DNA from: Kovacikia minuta CCNUW1
GTDB lineage: Bacteria > Cyanobacteriota > Cyanobacteriia > Leptolyngbyales > Leptolyngbyaceae
Reading direction: 5' to 3'
DNA length: 64,000 nucleotides
Assembly: GCF_020091585.1 (NCBI RefSeq)
Contig: NZ_CP083582.1
Span: 5,714,536 to 5,778,535, forward strand
Position numbers and translations under genes: made by a program. Position 1 is the first letter of the stretch, and every line of letters starts with the position of its first letter. Positions 10,023 through 18,201 of the stretch are shown piece after piece. A model generated the notes under the pieces. The model searched no databases, was not told the origin of the DNA, and saw nothing but the letters and a program-made list of their open reading frames with translations.

Positions 10023-10145
10023 AAATGGGTAAATGGGTAACGGGTGCATGGTTGATCAGCCTGATCCATTACCCATGACTCAATCATCTTCAACCCCATC
10101 AGTCCTGTCCCTACCACCGATTACCGATTACGAAAGGAGAATTCC

Positions 10146-11018
10146 GTGCCTATTACAGCAGCAGCCTCTCGCTTGGGAACATCCGCGTTTAGCGATGCCA
10201 CTCCGATCGAGTTACGCCCTTTGTCAACCCAGGAAGAGATTGAGGCAGTCATTCGTGCGGCTTACCGTCATGTGTTGGGTAACGATTATCTGTTAGCGTC
10301 TGAACGGCTGACAGTTCCTGAGTCCCTTCTACGGAACCGCCAAATTACTGTACAGGAGTTTGTGCGTCAGCTTGCCAAATCAGAGTTGTACAAGAAAAAA
10401 TTCTTCTACAACAATTTTCAGACACGGGTGATTGAGCTGAACACCAAGCACCTGTTGGGTAGAGCGCCCTACGATGAGTCTGAAGTCATCTATCACCTGG
10501 ATCTTTACGAAAACAAGGGCTACGAAGCTGATATCGATTCCTACATCGACAGCGATGAGTATCAGCAATACTTTGGGGAAAATATTGTTCCCTACTATCG
10601 GGATTTAGTCACAACTGGCGTTGGGCAAAGAACGATCGGATTTACCCGCATGTTCCGTCTCTACCGGGGATATGCCAATAGCGATCGTTCCCAATTGGCC
10701 GGAGACAGCACCCGTTTAGCGGTTGATTTGGCAAGAAACAGTGCTTCTTCGATCGTTGCCCCCTCCGGCAGTGGTGAGGGTTTTGCATACCTGCCGTCCA
10801 AACAGGGTGTTGCCCCCAGCCGCACCTTTGGCAGATCCTCAACCGGATCATCCGATCGGCTCTATCGGATTGAAGTCGCAGGTATCAGCCTCCCCCGTTA
10901 CCCCAGAGTCCGTCGCAGCAACAAAGAGTTCATCGTTCCCTACGAACAGCTATCCAGTACCCTCCAGCAAATTAACAAGCAGGGCGGTAAGGTTGCCAGC
11001 GTTACTTTGGCACAGTGA
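10146..11018 (+). CDS. cpcC: Phycobilisome rod linker polypeptide (second CpcC type)
   Basis: A 290-residue paralogue of the preceding linker with the same layout. The phycobilisome linker domain lies at about residues 25-155 ([56 protein letters not shown]). A Ser/Gly-rich hinge spans about 205-230 and the CpcD-like domain follows to the end ([12 protein letters not shown]...[21 protein letters not shown]). The start is a GTG at 10146, supported by AAAGGAG just upstream. By usual gene order it would be CpcC1, but assignment of C1 versus C2 is only positional. Confidence 0.92.
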   Translation: MPITAAASRLGTSAFSDATPIELRPLSTQEEIEAVIRAAYRHVLGNDYLLASERLTVPESLLRNRQITVQEFVRQLAKSELYKKKFFYNNFQTRVIELNTKHLLGRAPYDESEVIYHLDLYENKGYEADIDSYIDSDEYQQYFGENIVPYYRDLVTTGVGQRTIGFTRMFRLYRGYANSDRSQLAGDSTRLAVDLARNSASSIVAPSGSGEGFAYLPSKQGVAPSRTFGRSSTGSSDRLYRIEVAGISLPRYPRVRRSNKEFIVPYEQLSSTLQQINKQGGKVASVTLAQ

Positions 11019-11134
11019 TTAGCTAGAAGTTAGAAGTCAGGAGCCAGGAGTCAGAAGGGATGACCATCCTGGCTTCTGGCTTCTGGATTTATTTTCATTC
11101 CATTCCTTATCTACTTACTCAGGAGATACAAGCC

Positions 11135-11374
11135 ATGCTAGGACAGTCTGCATTAACCAGAGCTTCTGGGTCACTCTCTGATAACCGCGTCTTTATCTAC
11201 GAGGTGGAAGGATTGCGCCAAAATGACCAAACCGAAAACAATAGCTATCCCGTTCGTAGCAGCGGCAACCAGTTTATTCCAGTGCCTTACAACCGGATGA
11301 ATGAGGAAATGCGCCGCATTACCCGGTTAGGCGGCAAAATTGTCGGTATTCGTCCCCTCAATAACCACGATTAA
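11135..11374 (+). CDS. cpcD: Phycobilisome rod-capping linker CpcD
   Basis: A 79-residue small linker that ends the core-distal tip of phycocyanin rods. The sequence DNRVFIYEVEGLRQND...QFIPVPYNRMNEEMRRITRLGGKIVGI is the CpcD fold, the same domain as at the C-termini of the two preceding linkers. The ATG at 11135 is preferred because CAGGAGAT lies just upstream and the length fits CpcD; an upstream in-frame ATG at 11060 would add low-complexity residues. This is the last gene of the operon here: cpcE and cpcF, which often follow, are absent. Confidence 0.93.
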   Translation: MLGQSALTRASGSLSDNRVFIYEVEGLRQNDQTENNSYPVRSSGNQFIPVPYNRMNEEMRRITRLGGKIVGIRPLNNHD

Positions 11375-11448
11375 GCAACGAATTTGATCTGGGCTAAAGC
11401 TCACCTATCAATCATCCAGCCCCCCAGTTTCTGCTAGAACGCCGATAC

Positions 11449-11515
11449 AGAAACCGGGTTTCTGCTGTGAGATGCTCAATTTTCGCTGAATATCCTCACC
11501 AGAAACCCGGTTTCT
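11449..11515. repeat. Paired palindromic repeat, copy 2
   Basis: AGAAACCGGGTTTCT at 11449-11463 and AGAAACCCGGTTTCT at 11501-11515 repeat the pair seen at 676-743. The spacer between the two palindromes differs in sequence but is of similar length (37 against 38 bases). Confidence 0.8.
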
Positions 11516-11624
11516 CGAAATACTGTACCGATGCTCTAGGAATTCAGCGTTGTACCGCTGATCTATCCTAGGAACCGGGGATCTTTTATTAAGTCCATTT
11601 CTACCCTGATACCGCCAATAAATT

Positions 11625-11655
11625 AAGGGCTAAGTAATTAGATTACTCAGCCCTT
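11625..11655. terminator. Hairpin between cpcD and cpcG
   Basis: AAGGGCTAAGTAAT (11625-11638) pairs with ATTACTCAGCCCTT (11642-11655) with one mismatch and a three-base loop. It lies between convergent cpcD and cpcG, so it could end transcription from either side. A T-run is not evident on either strand, so this is a tentative call. Confidence 0.45.
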
Positions 11656-11657
11656 GA

Positions 11658-11749
11658 TATAGCAATTCTAAATAGATTGTGAGAAAGGATTCCATTAGAA
11701 TCCTTTCTCACAAAGCTCTCAATCTTACAACTGATTTAGGACTGCTATA
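11658..11749. mobile_element. MITE-like element, family A, copy 1
   Basis: A 92-base element with 16-base imperfect terminal inverted repeats (TATAGCAATTCTAAAT and ATTTAGGACTGCTATA). It holds an inner hairpin, GAGAAAGGATTC/GAATCCTTTCTC. Related copies lie at about 33075-33166 and, inverted, at 37951-38043. TA at each end would fit a target of the IS630/mariner type, but no transposase for it is in the window. Confidence 0.7.
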
Positions 11750-11769
11750 TTTGTCCTAATTTAAGGGGT

Positions 11770-12522
11770 TTACTTACGGCGAGGCACAGCGTTCATGTAG
11801 TCGATGTTTAATGCTGAAACTCGTTGGGGAACAGCACCTGCTGGGCCAATGCTTCTTGCCATATTGGTAAACAGAGATGGATCGCCTGCCTTTGGCTTCT
11901 TGTCGCTGGAGACATAGCTGCGAACCTGGGTTTGCCAGATGATTTGAGGGAAGCCGAGTTTGGCTCTGTAGTAATCATCGTAGCGAGGAGATTTGATATT
12001 AAAAGGCAGTTCTCCTTCAGAACGACCTGGCAATACACGTCGCCGTTGATAGGGAACCGTGCTGTAACCAAAGGCTTCCAGGTATTCTTCACTGTTGAGT
12101 AGCTGATCGACAAAACCAACCAGCCCCTTGGTTGCAACAACGATCGACCAGGCGATCTTTTCGCGCTCGTTGTAAATGTCGCGTCCCAGAACCCGCTGTA
12201 CCGTCTGTTCGACAAAGCGGTAGTTGCTATTGAGGTCGTAGAAACTGCGCTTATACCGATCGGATAGCAACAAGCCACGAATGAAATCGCGTACTGTAAT
12301 TTGACCGTTACGAAGTTGAGACTCTAATACACTTTCCCGATCGGCAGCAAATGCATGGAAAAAGATCTGGCGATAAGCTGCTTCAATGAGATCGGTGAGT
12401 TCAGTCGGAGAAAGCAAATTATCCGTAGAGAAAACTCTCGGTTGCTCATCTCCTGGAACTTCGTAAGCTGCAACTCGCTGGTTTTGACTAGTGGGGGAAT
12501 ATTCTAAGAGGGGAATAGCCAC
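11770..12522 (-). CDS. cpcG: Phycobilisome rod-core linker CpcG
   Basis: A 250-residue linker that attaches phycocyanin rods to the allophycocyanin core. The N-terminus [24 protein letters not shown] is the CpcG signature, followed by one phycobilisome linker domain (about residues 35-165). The C-terminal region, up to AVPRRK, lacks a CpcD domain, as expected of CpcG. The start is taken as the GTG at 12522, with AAGGGAG upstream, because homologues begin at this point; an ATG at 12594 would add 24 atypical residues. It is transcribed towards cpcD, so it is outside the cpc operon. Confidence 0.93.
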   Translation of the reverse strand: MAIPLLEYSPTSQNQRVAAYEVPGDEQPRVFSTDNLLSPTELTDLIEAAYRQIFFHAFAADRESVLESQLRNGQITVRDFIRGLLLSDRYKRSFYDLNSNYRFVEQTVQRVLGRDIYNEREKIAWSIVVATKGLVGFVDQLLNSEEYLEAFGYSTVPYQRRRVLPGRSEGELPFNIKSPRYDDYYRAKLGFPQIIWQTQVRSYVSSDKKPKAGDPSLFTNMARSIGPAGAVPQRVSALNIDYMNAVPRRK

Positions 12523-12883
12523 GTTGACGAAATCTCCCTTGTTTACGAAATCTTGCAAATTTATCCTTAAATAATACAGGGGTAGGGATACCATTATTCG
12601 GTTTAGTCTGATAAAACGTTACAGAACTTAATCGATGTGTTTTGCCAAGATTCTGGCAAGATTTTGGCAAGCAAAACCCCTCGAAAGATACCTCTAAGAT
12701 CAAACTCTGTTCGTTAGTTTAAAGCTGGGAGCCTCCATAACAGGTTACTGCGACTAAACGCAGGATGGGTTAGAGGTATTCAACTCATCAATTCCTTGAG
12801 CAGAAAGGGTTAGCAAGGGCTAACCCATCGACAATAGCTACATTCGTGCGCAAATGTTTTACTCCAGGTAGGAGACGCAAAAT

Positions 12884-13663
12884 TTGATTGGTCACTCGTT
12901 TGGGTTCTACTGGACTGTTTTCTTCGGGGTTATCTTTGCCCGATATTTTTTGATTGCTGGTGGGGCGCATCTGCTGTTCTATTCAGCTCTGGGAAAGTCC
13001 GTTGCTATCCGCAGACTGCGGCGAAAACCCCCATCCTGGAAAGGGATTCGGAAAGACATCGAATTATCGATGCTCTCCGCAGTAATTTTTGCATTTTGTG
13101 CCGCGTTGATTATGTCTGCCTTTGATACAGGCAAAACGCTGTTGTATACCGATTTGCATCAATATGAGTTGTGGTACCTGGGAGCCAGCTTTGTGGCGGT
13201 GTTGATTCTCCAGGACGCCTACTTTTACTTTATCCACCGTCTATCCCATCATCCACTGCTATTTAAATGGTTGCACCAGGGGCATCATCGCTCCGGGGAC
13301 CCAACCCCCTGGACTTCTTTCGCATTTGATCCCCTGGAAGCACTCATACAGGCGCTTTTCCTGGTTGCGATCGTGTTTATTGTGCCGCTCCATTTCATCA
13401 CACTGGTTGCCGTGCTAATGACCATGACCGTGTGGACGGTTTGGAACCATCTTGGGGTTGAACTGTTTCCGCCAGCGTTTGCCCACCATTGGTTTGGCAA
13501 GTGGTTTATTGGCCCGACCCATCACTCAATTCACCACCGAAAGTACACCGTGCATTACGGACTGTACTTCACCTTTTGGGACAAGTTGTTGGGCAGCCAT
13601 GATCCCAGTTATGAATTTGAGTTTGACTCGGCACTGAGAACTCGCCTGGATTATTTGCGCTAG
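12884..13663 (+). CDS. Sterol desaturase/fatty acid hydroxylase superfamily protein
   Basis: A 259-residue membrane di-iron hydroxylase. His clusters HRLSHH (118-123), HQGHH (131-135) and HHSIHH near residue 212 give the eight-His ligand set of this family, and several long hydrophobic segments lie before and between them. Related enzymes hydroxylate or desaturate sterols, fatty acids, carotenoids or alkylglycerols. The substrate here is unknown. The start is a TTG at 12884, chosen because GGTAGGAG lies about 10 bases upstream. It is followed after 42 bases by the HipA-like gene. Confidence 0.8.
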   Translation: MIGHSFGFYWTVFFGVIFARYFLIAGGAHLLFYSALGKSVAIRRLRRKPPSWKGIRKDIELSMLSAVIFAFCAALIMSAFDTGKTLLYTDLHQYELWYLGASFVAVLILQDAYFYFIHRLSHHPLLFKWLHQGHHRSGDPTPWTSFAFDPLEALIQALFLVAIVFIVPLHFITLVAVLMTMTVWTVWNHLGVELFPPAFAHHWFGKWFIGPTHHSIHHRKYTVHYGLYFTFWDKLLGSHDPSYEFEFDSALRTRLDYLR

Positions 13664-13705
13664 ATGAGTTTGCCTGATTACTGTATACGGTAACTGAGGA
13701 TAGTT

Positions 13706-14479
13706 GTGCGGACAGTTGTTGCGACGAGATACGTCACACCCCTGCGGGAGGGCGGTTCGCTGCCAGCCATTGTGGAAGCGGATGATGATGGGGTGTATGT
13801 GCTGAAGTTTCGGGGCGCAGGTCAGGGACCCAAATCCCTGATTGCCGAGTTAGTAGCGGGTGAGATTGCGCGCGCATTGGGTCTGTTAGTGCCTGAGATT
13901 GTGTTTATTGAACTGGACCCGGAACTTGCCCGAACTGAGCCTGATCCAGAAATTCAAGACCTGATCCGGGCAAGTGCGGGGTTAAATCTGGCGCTTGATT
14001 ATCTCCCTGGTTCCGTCACCTTTGACCCGATCGCAGAAACCATCGACCCCGACCTCGCCTCTGCAATTGTCTGGCTGGATGCCTATGTGACCAATATCGA
14101 TCGCACCCCCCGCAACACGAATATGCTGATCTGGCACCGTCGCCTCTGGTTGATCGACCACGGTGCCGCCCTCTACTTTCACCACACCTGGAAAAACTAC
14201 CTGGAACGTAACCGCGATCCTTTTCCAGCCATCAAGAATCACGTCCTTCTCCCTTTTGCGAGTGCCCTCCAGACGGTAGACTCAGAGTTGACTGAGCGGC
14301 TCTCCGTCGAGGTGATTGACAAGATTGTTCAACTGATTCCAGATGACTGGTTGGTTGACGCTCCATTTCGGGATATCCAACAGCATCGGGATGCCTACAT
14401 CGAATACTTGTTAAAGCGCCTGGAGCCACCGCATCTTTTTTGGGAGGAGGCAATTCGTGCCCGATCAGTTGACCTATGA
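13706..14479 (+). CDS. HipA-like kinase domain protein
   Basis: A 257-residue protein related to the kinase fold of HipA toxins. Visible motifs are VLKFRGAGQG...AELVAGEIARALGLLVPE near the N-terminus (nucleotide-binding lobe with Lys), AYVTNIDRTPRNTNMLIW (catalytic Asp/Asn loop) and LWLIDHGAAL (metal-binding Asp). It is shorter than Escherichia coli HipA and has no HipB-like antitoxin beside it. Instead it overlaps a DUF3037 gene by 23 bases. Such HipA-like/DUF3037 pairs recur in bacteria, but their target is not known to me. The start is a GTG at 13706 with GAGGA a few bases upstream. Confidence 0.75.
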   Translation: MRTVVATRYVTPLREGGSLPAIVEADDDGVYVLKFRGAGQGPKSLIAELVAGEIARALGLLVPEIVFIELDPELARTEPDPEIQDLIRASAGLNLALDYLPGSVTFDPIAETIDPDLASAIVWLDAYVTNIDRTPRNTNMLIWHRRLWLIDHGAALYFHHTWKNYLERNRDPFPAIKNHVLLPFASALQTVDSELTERLSVEVIDKIVQLIPDDWLVDAPFRDIQQHRDAYIEYLLKRLEPPHLFWEEAIRARSVDL

Positions 14480-14864
14480 CTATGCCATTGTCCGTGTTGT
14501 GCCAAAGGTCGAGCGGGAAGAATTTGTCAACGTCGGAGCGATCGTCTCCTGCCCTGCCAAAAAATTTCTTGAAGCCCGGATTGAACTGAACGAACAACGC
14601 CTGCTTGCGCTCGATCCAACTCTAGATGTGGAACTGATTCGGAATTACTTAGCGGCGATTCCGATCATCTGTGCCGGAGGAGGGCAAGCTGGCGCGATCG
14701 GGCAACTCCCCCAGCGAGAGCGTTTTCACTGGCTCGTTGCCCCCCGCAGCACAATTATTCAGACATCACGGGTACACACCGGGTTATGTCAAAATTTGCC
14801 CGCCGTACTCGAACACCTATTAGACTCAATGGTGCGTCCATGCCGCCCAAAACTTCAGGTCTGA
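14457..14864 (+). CDS. DUF3037 family protein
   Basis: A 135-residue protein with the DUF3037 pattern DYAIVRVVPKVEREEFVNVGAIVSCP near the N-terminus and HWLVAPRSTIIQTSRVHTGLC near residue 90. Its GTG start lies inside the end of the HipA-like gene (23-base overlap), and GGGAGGAGG stands just before it, so the two are probably translationally coupled. No catalytic motif is evident; a partner or regulator of the kinase is an inference from the pairing. Its last 10 bases overlap the convergent VOC gene. Confidence 0.75.
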   Translation: MPDQLTYDYAIVRVVPKVEREEFVNVGAIVSCPAKKFLEARIELNEQRLLALDPTLDVELIRNYLAAIPIICAGGGQAGAIGQLPQRERFHWLVAPRSTIIQTSRVHTGLCQNLPAVLEHLLDSMVRPCRPKLQV

Positions 14865-15262
14865 TCTTCCATCTCATTCCAGTAGGAAGCTTCAATCTTG
14901 TGTCCATCCAGATCGCGCACAAAACACCCATAGTAGGGTTCTCCATAGTCGGGTCTGCCCCCCGGCGCACCCTCATCCACACCACCCGCAGCTAAAGCTG
15001 CCTGGTAGAACGCATGCACAGCTTCTTTAGTCGGAGCAATAAAGCCAATATGGGTGCCATTGCCAACGGTGGCAGGGTTGCTATCGATGGGGGTTTGTAC
15101 CCAAAATTCGGGATACTGCTTGCCATAGGCAACGGCACCGGGATGCTCCATAACGCGACGGCATCCTAGCGTTGGCAGCACGGCATCGTAGAATGCAACT
15201 GCCCGATCGAACTGGTTGGTGCCGATCGAGATGTGCGAAAGGATACTGGGAATATCCACCAT
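14855..15262 (-). CDS. VOC family (glyoxalase/dioxygenase-like) protein
   Basis: A 135-residue protein of the vicinal oxygen chelate fold. Two beta-alpha-beta-beta-beta halves are seen, with metal-ligand-like residues: HISIGTNQFDRAVAFYDAVLPTLG at the N-terminus, GTHIGFIAPTKEAVHAFYQAALAAGG in the middle, and YYGCFVRDLDGHKIEASYW near the end. The family includes lactoylglutathione lyases, ring-cleavage dioxygenases and antibiotic-binding proteins. Substrate cannot be inferred. It converges on the DUF3037 gene with a 10-base overlap. Confidence 0.85.
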   Translation of the reverse strand: MVDIPSILSHISIGTNQFDRAVAFYDAVLPTLGCRRVMEHPGAVAYGKQYPEFWVQTPIDSNPATVGNGTHIGFIAPTKEAVHAFYQAALAAGGVDEGAPGGRPDYGEPYYGCFVRDLDGHKIEASYWNEMEDQT

Positions 15263-15493
15263 AGGAACCTCTTGTGGCTTGAGATTGAGAAGTTGGGATT
15301 AAGGATTTGAGACTGAAGATTTGATCTAAAAGCCGGTATGGAGCCTGACTTTGATCGATTTTTCTACCCACAATTCAATGTAGCGATCGAATAATAGCAG
15401 TATGTTAGTACTAAATCAATCACAATTTCCCCCCTTTCCTCGATCCACCCTGCCCAACCAACTGCTACAACGATTAGTAAGGATCTTAATTGT

Positions 15494-16294
15494 GTGAAAG
15501 AACAGGGTATGGATTGGCAGGAAGTTTCCGGAAGTTGGGTGTTGGTGCCGTCGCGTCCAGTGGCGATCGTGCATTTTTTGGGGGGCGCATTTGTGGCAAC
15601 GGCCCCCCAGGTGACCTATCGCAGGCTACTGGAGCGGTTGGCACTGCAAGGCTATGCGATCATTGCAACGCCGTTTGTGAATACCTTTGACCATACCGCG
15701 ATCGCCCAGGCTGTACTACGAAACTTCGATCGTACCCTGGAGAAGCTTTACGACACATCGCTACGCAAGCGCTATTTACCGATTTACGGCATTGGGCACA
15801 GCATGGGCTGCAAACTCCATCTGTTGATTGGGAGCTTGTTTCAGGTTGAACGGGCAGGCAATATTTTAATCTCCTTCAACAATTTCTCGGCGCGGGATGC
15901 CGTACCCCTGGTTGAACAATTTTCCTCAGCCTTTTCCCAATTGTCTCCAACCTTTTCGGTAGAATTTACGCCCTCCCCGATGGAAACCAATCATCTCGTA
16001 GCTCAAAAATATCAAATTCGGCGCAATTTGCTGGTCAAGTTCAGCAATGACACGATCGATCAAACAACTGCCCTGACCGATCTACTGCAAACCCGTTTCC
16101 CAGGGATGGTAGTCGCTCAGACATTAACGGGTAATCATCTGACGCCCCTGGGTCCCGATGCCAAATTGCAGGCAGGAGAGATTTTTACACCGTTTGATGC
16201 CATTAGCCAGTGGATTCGTCAGGAAGTTTACCGGGAACTTCACCACCTAGAGGAAACACTTTTGCGCTGGTTAAACCCCTTAGCACCGTTGTAG
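15494..16294 (+). CDS. DUF1350 family alpha/beta-hydrolase-like protein
   Basis: A 266-residue protein typical of cyanobacteria and plastids. It begins (M)DWQEVSGSWVLVPSRPVAIVHFLGGAFVATAP, the DUF1350 signature, and has a nucleophile-elbow-like GIGHSMGCKLHLL near residue 100 with Ser as candidate nucleophile. This suggests a hydrolase fold, but no substrate is known. The GTG at 15494 has AAGGAT about 11 bases upstream; homologues start at the ATG 15 bases further on (15509), which lacks a good ribosome site. Either start is possible. Confidence 0.8.
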   Translation: MKEQGMDWQEVSGSWVLVPSRPVAIVHFLGGAFVATAPQVTYRRLLERLALQGYAIIATPFVNTFDHTAIAQAVLRNFDRTLEKLYDTSLRKRYLPIYGIGHSMGCKLHLLIGSLFQVERAGNILISFNNFSARDAVPLVEQFSSAFSQLSPTFSVEFTPSPMETNHLVAQKYQIRRNLLVKFSNDTIDQTTALTDLLQTRFPGMVVAQTLTGNHLTPLGPDAKLQAGEIFTPFDAISQWIRQEVYRELHHLEETLLRWLNPLAPL

Positions 16295-16484
16295 AGAAAG
16301 AATCTTCATCCAAGTGGTTGAACTCATCAGGGGAATTGCGATCGCACCCGTTGAATCTACTGTTAGATGTAGCCGTCCTAAGGAAATTCCCTTCAAGGAT
16401 ATGTGAACCTTTTTCCAAGGAAGACACTTTTACACCCTGGACAGCGCAGACTGGCTAAATGAAAAAAGTTCGGTTGGAGGCTGT

Positions 16485-16664
16485 ATGGAATACCTAAAGC
16501 CTTTTGTTCTTCTATTTGCCCTATTTCTGCTGACCTCCCTACTGTGCTGGGTGTCCTACGATTTATTTTTGCTCAGTCCCCTGTTTAGCGTCGGTTTCTT
16601 TCTAGTGGGGGTGCTGGCTGTGATTATGACGGTAGATGCGATTAAGTCAGTTCTTTATCCATGA
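16485..16664 (+). CDS. Small two-segment membrane protein
   Basis: A 59-residue protein. Residues 4-22 (LKPFVLLFALFLLTSLLCW) and 28-52 form two hydrophobic segments, so it is probably a membrane hairpin. A GGAGG site at 16475-16479 stands 5 bases before the ATG, which strongly supports translation. I do not recognise the family. It lies between the DUF1350 gene and a small HTH gene on the same strand. Confidence 0.6.
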   Translation: MEYLKPFVLLFALFLLTSLLCWVSYDLFLLSPLFSVGFFLVGVLAVIMTVDAIKSVLYP

Positions 16665-16790
16665 CCAGAAAATAGAAGCGGGAGTCAGCATCGAAAATAA
16701 GGGATAGGCGTACAAATAAAATCCCACGGTCACAATAAAGATCTCATGCTAGGATTCGCTGAGTCTGGAGCTAAAACTTGGTGAGCCGGT

Positions 16791-17138
16791 ATGGAGATTG
16801 ACGCTGGAACTGAACAAAGTGGGTTGATGGATATCGAAGCAGTTCAAAAGGCGTTAAACCGTTCTAGAGCTTCGATCTATCGATATGCCAACACGGATTT
16901 AAACACCCTGAATCCTGAGTATGACCCCCAATTGCTCAACCCAGAACTTCGTACCAGCAAGGATGCCCCATTGCTATTTCATCCCAACGAAGTTGCCCGC
17001 TTTGCCAGAGATGTATTGAAGATTAAACAGGTTACGATTGAAGTTCGGGAGTCTGCACCAACTCCAACGCAGGAATTGTTGCAGGCAATTTTGGCAGAAC
17101 TTCAGAGCATTCACCAGCTTTTGAAGGCGCGCTCTTAA
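16791..17138 (+). CDS. Small helix-turn-helix-like protein
   Basis: A 115-residue protein. MDIEAVQKALNRSRASIYRY (residues 13-32) reads like a helix-turn-helix of the MerR/excisionase type, and LFHPNEVARFARDVL (62-76) resembles the second part of such a domain. The C-terminal QELLQAILAELQSIHQLLK (93-111) is a probable coiled coil for dimerisation. A DNA-binding role is inferred. It is followed after about 150 bases of low-complexity spacer by the DUF4178 gene. Confidence 0.55.
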   Translation: MEIDAGTEQSGLMDIEAVQKALNRSRASIYRYANTDLNTLNPEYDPQLLNPELRTSKDAPLLFHPNEVARFARDVLKIKQVTIEVRESAPTPTQELLQAILAELQSIHQLLKARS

Positions 17139-17286
17139 ATAGGGGGTAGGGGGTAGGTGGTAGGGGGTAGAGAGAAGACAGCGGAGACAGGGAAGATGGG
17201 GGAGAGCGGTAAAGGAGTGAAGGGAAAGGGAATCCTATGACCAATTACTCAACTTAAAATTCTTAATTCTTAATTCCTGGCTTCCA

Positions 17287-17988
17287 ATGGCTGAACCTGT
17301 TTCTGAATCCCAACTTCGACCACTGCGTGAGGGCGATCGCCTGAAGTATCACGGGGTGCAGTGGCGAATTGACGACTACAGTACCTATACGGATGAAAAT
17401 GGGTACGAAACCGAGGAATGGTTGTTGCATTCCCAAACGGGCAAGGAATACTACTTAATGCGCGAAGTAGATCCCCAAACTGCCCCATCTCAGATTCACT
17501 GGTATGTCGCGGAAGAACTGCAATATCCAGCCATTTATGAACCAAATGCCACCAGGGATTTGGTGCCAACCCTAGTGGAGGATATGCGATCGCACAAAAC
17601 CCCCTATCCGGAGTTGCGTGTATTCAACCGAACCTATCAGTTTGAGTCGCAAACGGAAGGCGATTACGAATCCGATGGGGCGACTCGCCATCGGATTACC
17701 TGGGATTACTGGGATGCTACCCATCTCTGGAACCTTGCCCTGGAAGCCTGGAATAATGGCACCCTGAGCATCTATTCCACCAGAGAAGTACAGCCCGCTG
17801 ACTTCACAGATGTTCAAACGGGGCGAGACTTTGCTACCTCTGCATCTTCTAATGTGCCCGCAGGTAGTTTCATGATTACCCAGAACCAAAACCGCTCCTT
17901 TGAAGTAAACAACTCCCGTCAAAAACAACTCATCATTGCCTGGGCGATCGTCATTGTCGGGTTTGTGCTGATGCTGTCGGGAATTTAG
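17287..17988 (+). CDS. DUF4178 domain membrane protein
   Basis: A 233-residue protein. The N-terminal part (LREGDRLKYHGVQWRIDDYSTYTDENGYETEEWLLHSQTGKEYYLMRE) and a second half with TYQFESQTEGDYESDGATRHRITWDYWD fit DUF4178, a beta-rich domain. A C-terminal hydrophobic helix (residues about 213-231) anchors it. DUF4178 genes are often next to spermidine-synthase-like and DUF350 genes, as they are here. No enzymatic motif is seen. Confidence 0.75.
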   Translation: MAEPVSESQLRPLREGDRLKYHGVQWRIDDYSTYTDENGYETEEWLLHSQTGKEYYLMREVDPQTAPSQIHWYVAEELQYPAIYEPNATRDLVPTLVEDMRSHKTPYPELRVFNRTYQFESQTEGDYESDGATRHRITWDYWDATHLWNLALEAWNNGTLSIYSTREVQPADFTDVQTGRDFATSASSNVPAGSFMITQNQNRSFEVNNSRQKQLIIAWAIVIVGFVLMLSGI

Positions 17989-18201
17989 GGGGTAGGTAGT
18001 AGGTGGTAGGTAGTAGGTATCAGAGCCGTGGCAATACACCAGCAGCTAGGACAAATCAAACTGTTGAAGGATTGTGATAACTAAATTTCATCCTCAGCAC
18101 TCAGCACTTCGCTACAACTCAAAACTATTCCCCAACTACCCTTCAATCACCAAATTCAAAGTTCTTCCCTCCCACCTACCACCTATCACCTACCCCCTCA
18201 A

